Shown here: in pieces, positions 60,801 to 64,000 of the stretch
Layout: each line of letters starts with the position of its first letter
Position numbering within the stretch: position 1 is the stretch's first letter
Assembly (NCBI RefSeq): GCF_902459465.1
Contig: NC_047063.1
Location: forward strand, 8,245,343 to 8,309,342
DNA length: 64,000 bases
Direction of reading: 5' to 3'
Source of the DNA: Asterias rubens
Lineage: Eukaryota; Echinodermata; Asteroidea; Forcipulatida; Asteriidae
The notes under the pieces: model-generated
What the model saw: the letters and a program-made list of their open reading frames with translations, nothing else
What the model was told of the DNA's origin: nothing
The model's database searches: none
Program-made: the position numbers and the translations under genes

Positions 60801-62934
60801 GTTTTTTGAAATGGTATGGATTTGTTTCTTTTTACCCAGACTGAATGTCAAGACCTGTGGCGTTGCTTCCCCGGTGGTCCTACGAATGTTTCTGACCAGT
60901 ATCTTCATCAACGTAGATGTGAGCGTCAGGGAAGGACAGATTTACTGTGATAAACTCTGTGATCAAGGGCCCTACTCAAAAGGACAGGTTAGCAAGTCAT
61001 TAGTTTTGTCCTGTCATGGTAACACAATAGTAAAGATATTTTTGGATGTAAAATGATTACTGGATGTAAAAACTTACTTGGCGAGAAGCACCGAGCTGTT
61101 TCTCAGATTCAAATAAAGAGGCATTGATCAAATCATCACATTTTAGATGTGGAAGAAGAAGCTTTTAAAGAAGCTCCTGAATATATCATGGACATGCTCA
61201 AATTGAAATCTCAACAAAGACATCTTTGTGCGCCTACCTCTTACTCCCTTTTTCTTGTTCCAAGAACTCGCTATTCAACTTTTGCAGATAAACCATTTGC
61301 CATATACGTCTGTGAAAATGTGGACTCGATTGGTCATGGCAGTTGCAAGAGAATAATGAAAAGAAAAAAAATACCTTGTTACACAAATTTGTGTGCTTTC
61401 AGATGCCTAAAAAAGTTTTCAGGCTAAAAGTCTTTAAATATTTGAGTGAGAAATTACCTCTTTCTAAAAGACTACAGTACTTCAGAGGGAGCTGTTTGTC
61501 ACAATATTTTATACTGCAAAAATTAGTTAATGGCCTGACGTTTCGACCCTAGCAGAGTCTTTCTCGAAGGCTAAATGTTTCATACTATCAACAGCTTTCC
61601 ATTGCTTGTTACCAAGTAAGTTTTTATGCTAACAATTAGTTTAAGTAGTTACCACTAGTGTACAGTGTCTCTAAGCCCGGGACCCCGCACCATAACACGC
61701 TATGGCGATCGGGCCTTTTCAGTCATAGCTCCAACACTTTGGAACAAGCTACCCACCCACATTCAAGCAGCTTCCTTTATTGGGCACTTTCAAATCTTAA
61801 CTTAAAACCCATCTGTTTTGTCAGTCTGGTTATAGCGCTTAGAAACATCCGTATTTAGCGCTCTATAAATGTTGTAATTATTATTATTATTTAAGCACTT
61901 CTCTTTTGATTACTAATCACAGTTACAGCGGTTAGCAGAGTGTGAGCGTATGCTAGTTGCAATGGAGCTAGCTGGATGGCTAAATGAGTCCAACCTGGCC
62001 CTACAAGCCGTAGTGCAGTGCTATGGATTGTTGGCTCCTATTATACACTACAAGATCCCATCTACTCCAGTTGTGCAGGTAAGTGTAGAAGCAGTTGTCG
62101 TTTACCGTGCCATGAACAGGGCCCAAAAGCCTATAAGCACAAAAACTTGCTAAGCACAGACTAGTATTGCTTAGCAGAAACAGGTTACCAGCCCAAATTA
62201 AACTAAGTTTGCATTGTTGTGGCGGGTGCCCATCTCAATTTTTGCTTAGCAACAAAATTTGCTAGGCAGTATTTTCTGCTTAACCGTTAACAGCTTTATG
62301 AAATTTAGGCCCTATTGTGTGGGTTAAAAATCAAGTTTTGTAAGTTGGTTTTTGTACAAGTTCTTAATATGTTAAAAGCTTCTATGTTTCACGACCGAAT
62401 GTGCATAAGTTTTTGTAAGTAACCATAGCGCTAACATAGTTACCAACATGCGTATTGAGACTTTGCCTATCCTTTTTATAAAGTGTAGTATGCATTGGTT
62501 TGTCTCTACACACTCGTCTTGTTTTTGTGTTTTGATAAAGTGATGTATGTGTTTAGGAATTAATAACTCTGTGATTGCCGGTGTTACTAAGACTCGGTTT
62601 TCAACCGGAATCCTTTGCTGCCAAACATGGGGATTAGGACATACATACGGTCTATCTGAATAAAAACTTGGTGTCCTAAAATGCCAATATGACTATTTTT
62701 CTCAGAGTTGACTTAACTGTTTTCTCTTCTCAGGTTCTGACTCGCTGCTACGCCATCCTCTTAGAGATGCCAGCTAGCCTCCGCCATCGTCGTCAGCAAT
62801 CCATCTCCGATAGTCTCCATCACATGATAGCTGTTATTACTTACCACATGGCGAAGGTACTAAGGGTCTGGAAGCAGAAATCACTGGCTAATTACATCAC
62901 TGAGACGGGAAAGAAGATGCTGGCTATTGAGAAG
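36794..62934 (+). CDS. CFAP54: CFAP54, cilia and flagella associated protein 54 (5' 26 exons; continues beyond window)
   Basis: Coding exons: 36794-36978, 39022-39127, 41578-41721, 41958-42129, 42764-42822, 43293-43436, 44273-44386, 45035-45136, 48987-49091, 50868-51069, 51651-51865, 52245-52404, 53102-53190, 53708-53842, 54332-54470, 55056-55151, 55746-55993, 56522-56773, 57163-57324, 57675-57860, 58547-58639, 59266-59448, 60052-60194, 60840-60987, 61923-62078, 62734-62934. All have GT-AG borders and compatible phases: 3939 nt, 1313 codons, open at the right. Diagnostic matches are TLFSLWNSYEARLPTTYY, YNLAVWQCYGRYLDQF, LEFLLWACMCMENSVPLLS and SFARRALTKVNELS (the conserved CFAP54 N-terminal region). 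Residues ~1000-1100 have a fibronectin-III-like strand set (LQTNEKYVFAVAAYTANG). CFAP54 builds the C1d projection of the axonemal central apparatus with CFAP46, CFAP74 and CFAP221. The start ATGGCGG has a good Kozak context. Exon 9 (48987-49091) rests only on phase and splice sites. The full family length is about 3000 aa. Confidence 0.93.
37580..37747. mobile_element. Foldback element in CFAP54 intron 1
   Basis: GGTTTTCAACTAGTGGTTTA ATC.. and GAGGCCTGGTTCTTGATAAT TTTAC on the left are mirrored by GTAAATTATCAAGAACCAGA CCTCG and AGACCACAACTAGTTGAAAAC on the right, with a central spacer of about 15 bases. Outer parts (GGAAATCAA / TTGATTCCC) also pair. Confidence 0.9.
38150..38405 (+). repeat. 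Imperfect duplication with CCAATAGGAAT blocks
   Basis: GCTCTCGACCAATAGGAATGAAGAAACTGTCT near 38219 and CGCTCTCCACCAATAGGAATAGCGAAACTGTCT near 38340 are direct near-repeats about 120 bp apart. Each is preceded by CpG-rich sequence (CGCACGTATCGCG, CCACGCGACGCG). It is within CFAP54 intron 1. Confidence 0.65.
39425..39720 (+). repeat. GGTGCCC dispersed repeat
   Basis: TTGCCTTGGTGCCCCTTGAA, GGAAGTGCCTTTTGCAAAAT GAAA and an inner CGGCCACCAGCGGCC palindrome. Related words occur at 41050-41260, 49430-49575 and 57500-57610. The 80-codon open frame here lacks coding conservation signs, since the related copies do not keep it. Confidence 0.6.
41045..41275 (+). repeat. GGTGCCC dispersed repeat, second intronic copy
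   Basis: GGCCTTGGTGCCCTTCCAGT is directly repeated as GGCCTTGGTGCCCCTTTC, then GAAAATCCAGGCTTGGA and GGCCTTGAACTTCAA. It lies in CFAP54 intron 2. Confidence 0.55.
41830..41930 (-). mobile_element. SINE family A head
   Basis: On the minus strand CGTGTCATGGCGGAGCAGTT starts a tRNA-like head and GCAGAGTGTGGGTTCAAGTC carries its B box, as in 47410-47646. It ends 27 bases before CFAP54 exon 4. Confidence 0.65.
42395..42490 (-). mobile_element. tRNA-like SINE head
   Basis: On the minus strand ACATAGCTTAGTTGGTAGAG CGCTGGCATGATAACC is an A-box and anticodon-arm-like segment, followed by CCAAAGGTAGTTGGCTCTCA TCC. A proper T loop and acceptor stem are missing, so it is a tRNA-derived repeat, not a tRNA gene. 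Confidence 0.5.
43070..43250 (+). mobile_element. SINE family A, 5'-diverged copy
   Basis: CAGCAGAGTGGGAGTTTGAT GCC, then CTTGTGCCCTCGAGCAAGGC ACTTAACTATAATTG, then TACTCCCCAGGGGGCTGTGA TGG match the body and tail of the full copy at 47410-47646. It ends shortly before CFAP54 exon 6. Confidence 0.75.
43559..43937 (-). mobile_element. MITE family C, full-length copy, reversed
   Basis: It starts TAAAGACACTGGACGCTATTGG and ends ATTACCAATAGTGTCCACTG CC. The inner order is reversed relative to 18077-18324 and 63593-63967. The long inner palindrome GAGACCTCAAATTCTAAATCTGAGGTCTC lies near 43746. Confidence 0.9.
44812..44942. mobile_element. Two tRNA-like SINE ends fused head to head
   Basis: AGCAGGACTTAAACCAGCGA CCTCTGA and TCTGGAGGTCGCAGATTCAA GTCCCGCT are inverted copies about eight bases apart. 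The outer flanks (GATCAAAATTTTG / CAATTTTTTCTC..AACCCAAAAC) also pair. A single-arm relative is at 59740-59815. Confidence 0.75.
46811..47396 (+). mobile_element. TIR element family D, copy 2
   Basis: It starts CTTAAAGTCACCTGGAATTA and ends CCACTTCCAGGTGACTTTAAAG. The interior is itself strongly palindromic: GACGTCAATCGAGGCAGACT TTGCC and GTACATGTACGTCCAAG on the left are inverted on the right as CTTGGTCCGTACATGTACTT and GCAAAGTCTGCCTCGATTGA CGTC. This is more complete than the 33775-34395 copy. Confidence 0.92.
47410..47646 (-). mobile_element. Full-length SINE family A (tRNA-Ser/Leu-like head)
   Basis: On the minus strand GTTGTGGCCGAGCGGATAAG AGC is a good Pol III A-box region of class II (Ser/Leu) tRNA type. 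GTTGGTTCGAATCCCATTCG is the B box. The body has GTGTCCTTGATGAGCAAGAC ACTTAACTATAATTGCTTC and the 3' part CCCCAGGGAGCTGAGATGGT. About 237 bp. Confidence 0.85.
48370..48715 (-). mobile_element. SINE family B copies, adjacent
   Basis: At 48370-48530 the minus strand has GCTTGTGGGTTCAAATCCAA (B box) followed by a body with ACTCGGAAAAGTACTGAATA. At 48598-48715 a palindrome of the same tail occurs (GTGTTAACACTGTATATACTGTG / GAGTATACAGTGCTTAACAC). Same family as 17425-17535 and 10025-10225. Confidence 0.65.
49255..49575 (+). repeat. Dispersed repeat, second copy of 6725-6965
   Basis: GGTTAAAAGGTTGAGTTGAC CAA, CAACAAAATGCACCAGGATGA and CATTTTCCTCATAGAAGTGCC match the first copy in order. CFAP54 intron 9. 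Confidence 0.6.
49930..50062. mobile_element. Palindromic MITE-like element
   Basis: CCAAATTGGTGACTACAGCT TTGGCTACAGCTGT on the left pairs with TCATAGCTGTAGCCACTAATTCGG on the right, with a GTCATCATGCG/CGCATGATGAC-like core. CFAP54 intron 9. Confidence 0.7.
50455..50644. mobile_element. 190 bp MITE with AATAGACCAATCCA ends
   Basis: AATAGACCAATCCACTAGGC TCCGCCCAT pairs with CAATGGGGCGGAGCTTAATG GATCGGTCTATT. The termini are clean and the interior is CpG-rich (CACACGTG, TGCGGCGC). It lies in CFAP54 intron 9, about 220 bp before exon 10. Confidence 0.88.
51174..51600 (-). repeat. Dispersed repeat, inverted copy of 2940-3290
   Basis: It starts on the plus strand with CCTCGTTTCCCAGGGTCGAT CGATCTCGCCGCGCC, also present at 45476-45530. 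It ends GTCACTAACC-type sequence (inverted: GGTTAGTGACGAG) and TATCGATACGATGCC. It lies directly before CFAP54 exon 11. Confidence 0.65.
53191..53230 (+). repeat. (TAT)n microsatellite at the exon 13 donor
   Basis: ATTACTATTATTATTATTAT.. begins nine bases inside the intron, directly after the CFAP54 exon 13 donor GTAAGTC. Confidence 0.9.
54485..54853 (+). mobile_element. MITE family C, full-length copy
   Basis: TTTAAAGGCACTGGACACTG TTGG at the left and GACAATTACCAAAAGTGTCC at the right. The interior words GAGCTGTTGGTAGTATAAAA CATTG and CTTCAGGCCTGAAGCC are shared with 56140-56455 and 61045-61675. CFAP54 intron 15. Confidence 0.85.
55535..55705 (+). mobile_element. LINE reverse-transcriptase fragment (CR1/L2/Jockey-like)
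   Basis: One frame reads LHLLPVLQRFKYKNAVLTYK, then SLSDQAPTYLCNLL, then SLFNLRA, before a stop. This is the thumb region after the RT palm (typical LHWLPV..RI.FKI..L.YK.L...AP.YL). It is an isolated remnant and ends 40 bases before CFAP54 exon 17. A separate LINE-tail-like AT-rich segment (GTGCGCTTTATAAAATTTCA TTATTATTA) precedes it at about 55470-55510. Confidence 0.8.
56140..56455 (+). mobile_element. Diverged MITE family C copy
   Basis: AAAGGCAGGGTGAACTTTTGG at the left is decayed. The interior AAGCACTGAAGAGCTATTGA TATTATAAAACATTG and CTTCAGGCATGAAGCCTTTC, and GATACTAGTCTTTGACAGTA at the right, identify the family. It ends just before CFAP54 exon 18. Confidence 0.75.
56812..57075 (+). 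mobile_element. Nearly full-length SINE family A
   Basis: GTGTCGTGTCTGAGCAGATA AGAGCCCTGAACTC (head), GAGTGTGGGTTTGAGTTCTG (B box), TTTACTATAATTGCC, CACCCCGGGGTAAATGTGTA TCTGTGAGGG and ACTCCCCAGGGAGCTGACAT GG. It matches 47410-47646 in order, opposite strand. CFAP54 intron 18. Confidence 0.82.
57360..57610. repeat. GCTTAGCA-family copy followed by a GGTGCCC repeat
   Basis: CTTTGCTAAGCAAAAATTG, then GGGCTTTATGAAATTGGGCC C mark the first repeat (to about 57500). CTTGGCCTTGGTGCCCCTTT C and GAAGTGCCTCTTGCAAAATG AAA mark the second. CFAP54 intron 19. Confidence 0.6.
57980..58200. repeat. CATGGCTCTG-family repeat
   Basis: CCCAATTTCATGGCTCTGCT TACCGTAAGC, CAGAAATTCTGTGCTTACGG and TATTTCACAGGTAAGCG mirror the copy at 1150-1320; a second half at the right is inverted (CTAGCGCAGAAATTCAGTGC TTGC). 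CFAP54 intron 20. Confidence 0.6.
59735..60035 (+). mobile_element. tRNA-like SINE joined to a LINE 3' end
   Basis: At 59735-59780, GTTCAGCTCAGCTGGTGGAG CACC (A box) and GGTCGTTGGTTCAAGTCC (B box) make a tRNA-like head. It runs through CAACCCAAAATC into a reading frame VPLEHSSKSHQGCSDYSYFQ-type LINE C-terminus (in one frame NTLPNHIKDAQTIHIFKKLL then stop) and a tail GAGCACCTTTGAATTTTTAT..TAGTGCTATATAAATG. A SINE with a LINE-derived tail is the natural reading. It ends shortly before CFAP54 exon 23. Confidence 0.7.
60260..60345 (+). mobile_element. tRNA-like SINE head
   Basis: GGCACCACGGTCAAGTGGTC AGACCACAGGACTTGCAATA ACAAGGTTGTGGGTTCAAATCC shows an A-box-like and an excellent B-box segment spaced as in a tRNA. 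The acceptor stem ends do not pair, so it is not a functional tRNA. CFAP54 intron 23. Confidence 0.6.
61045..61675 (+). mobile_element. Long, diverged MITE family C copy with insertion
   Basis: AAAACTTACTTGGCGAGAAG CACCGAGCTG at the left, AAATTTGTGTGCTTTCAGATGCC and CAGAGGGAGCTGTTTGTCAC in the middle, TATCAACAGCTTTCCATTGC TTG and GTTACCACTAGTGTACAGTG at the right. It is longer than the intact copies, so another sequence has inserted or the region is a nested pair. Confidence 0.6.
61680..61895 (+). mobile_element. LINE 3' end (CR1/L2-like)
   Basis: With one frameshift the sequence reads TRYGDRAFSVIAPTLWNKLP, then THIQAASFIGHF, the usual last block of these reverse transcriptases (YG.RAFS..AP.LWN.LP..I). 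The 3' tail GCGCTTAGAAACATCCGTAT TTAGCGCTCTATAAATG is followed by (ATT)n. It ends 28 bases before CFAP54 exon 25. Confidence 0.82.
62115..62315. repeat. GCTTAGCAG-family repeat
   Basis: GGGCCCAAAAGCCTATAAGC ACAAAAACTTGCTAAGCACA at the left, ATTGCTTAGCAGAAACAGGT TACCAGCCC in the middle, and CTTAACCGTTAACAGCTTTATGAAATTTAGGCCC at the right. CFAP54 intron 25. Confidence 0.7.
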
Positions 62935-63024
62935 GTGAGAAGTTGTTACACAAAGATTCTTGTATACCAGAGTTTTCATTAGGACTTTAAAACTATTTGT
63001 CAAGTCTATGGAAAGCAATCCTTA

Positions 63025-63376
63025 TAGCCATTGGACACTTTCGGTAAACAGTAATGTCCAAGGCCCACACTTCGTGTATGACAACTTCTATATAAAATAA
63101 CAAACCTGTGAAAGTTTAGGTTCAAGCGGTCATCGGAGTCGGGAGAAAATAACGGGAAAACACACCCTTGTTTGCGCACGATTCACCGTGTCATGACATG
63201 TGTTTAAAATAAATCTGTAATTCTCGATATCGAGAATTGATATTGTTTTAATGTTTTCTCAAAAAGTAAAGCATTTCATGGAATAACATTTCTCGAGAAG
63301 TCTTTCACCATTATTTATTTGTAAACCTGTGAACTTAAATTTTTTTTTCTGTACTGAAAGTGTTCAATGGCTTTAA
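63025..63376 (+). mobile_element. TIR element related to family C
   Basis: ATAGCCATTGGACACTTTCGG at the left pairs with GAAAGTGTTCAATGGCTTTAAG at the right. The centre has the dyad TTCTCGATATCGAGAA. CFAP54 intron 26 or beyond. Confidence 0.8.
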
Positions 63377-63592
63377 GATAGAGTCTTGTGTTTCTTCTGC
63401 AAAATTGAAGTTTATTCTGTCAAGTTTCATATCTCTTGGATCAAAACGCCAAGGCCAAACCCACTCTTTTCAGAGCCAACACTCCCTCAAATGAAAAATA
63501 TTATGTGGTTGTACCTGCAAGTTTACTATTATTTATAGTTTATTTTTATCCTTCACACCATGCAAAGCTTACAACATCAGCCTTAAAGGCAG

Positions 63593-63967
63593 TGGACACT
63601 ATTGGTAATTACTCAAAATAATCATCACCATCAAACCTTACTTGATTACAAGTAATGGGGAGAGGTTGATGGTATTAAACATTGTGAGAAACAGCTCCCT
63701 CTGAAGTGACGTAGTTTTCGAGAAAGAAGTGATTTTCCACGAATTTGATTTCGAGACCTCAAGTTTAGAATTTGAGGTCTCGAAATCAAGCATCAGAAAG
63801 CACACAACTTTGTGTGACAAGTGTATTTTTTCTTTCATTGTTATCTCGCAAATTCGACGACCGATTAAGCTCAAATTTTCACAGGTTTGTTATGTTAAAC
63901 GTATTTTGAGATACATTAACTGTGAAGACTAGTCTTTGACAATTACCAATAGTGTCCACTGTCTTTA
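63593..63967 (+). mobile_element. MITE family C, full-length, best-preserved copy
   Basis: TTAAAGGCAGTGGACACTAT TGGTAATTACTC at the left and GACAATTACCAATAGTGTCC ACTGTCTTTAA at the right form ~28 bp inverted ends. The centre is the long dyad TTTCGAGACCTCAAGTTTAG / GAATTTGAGGTCTCGAAA. At 375 bp it defines the family. Confidence 0.93.
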
Positions 63968-64000
63968 AGTGTATAAAGGCAAGTTTGAAGTCAAGTTGAA

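Noticed and set aside
1-64000. CRISPR arrays, prokaryotic operons, viral genes
   Set aside because: No regularly spaced short repeats with unique spacers, no operon structure and no viral hallmark protein was seen; the tandem arrays have irregular or contiguous units.

Overview
This is a repeat-rich animal nuclear genome window with spliced genes, long introns and GT-AG junctions. It carries no prokaryotic signals. The recognisable genes (meiotic and ciliary) and the many short inverted-repeat elements and tRNA-derived SINEs suggest a marine deuterostome. An echinoderm, perhaps a sea star, is my best guess; this is an inference from gene content and repeat style, not a proven assignment.

Layout. 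(1) 1-11.2 kb: the last three coding exons (+) of a type II cAMP-dependent protein kinase regulatory subunit (PRKAR2). Everything upstream of 7733 is intron or flank filled with repeats, including a five-unit minisatellite at 5-5.8 kb. (2) 11.2-22.9 kb: PRKAR2 3' flank and more mobile elements, then a two-exon gene (17144-19609, +) for a small, cysteine-free, very basic secreted protein that I do not recognise and that looks like a peptide precursor. (3) 22.96-28.8 kb (-): a nine-exon gene for an IHO1/CCDC36 (Mer2-family) meiotic break-formation protein. (4) 29.7-33.2 kb (+): a four-exon gene matching CIMIP7 (C3orf84), a ciliary microtubule inner protein, divergent from IHO1 across a region of about 0.9 kb with a YY1-type motif. 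(5) 33.8-36.7 kb: a terminal-inverted-repeat (TIR) element, short tandem repeats, a G-rich run and C-rich low complexity. (6) 36.8 kb to the window end (+): the first 26 coding exons (1313 codons, every junction phase-compatible) of CFAP54, a very large central-apparatus protein of motile cilia. The gene runs off the right edge. Its promoter has a perfect-looking RFX X-box, and its start codon sits inside a YY1 motif.

The genes do not form one pathway. Two (CIMIP7, CFAP54) are motile-cilium genes, one is meiotic, one is cAMP signalling. PRKAR2, IHO1 and CIMIP7 homologues also lie together in human band 3p21.31 (from memory), so the left half probably keeps ancient linkage. The most novel item is the unknown secreted basic protein. 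No defence system, CRISPR array or virus was seen.

The rest is dominated by non-autonomous elements: several TIR/foldback families, at least two tRNA-derived SINE families, and 3' ends of LINE reverse transcriptases.
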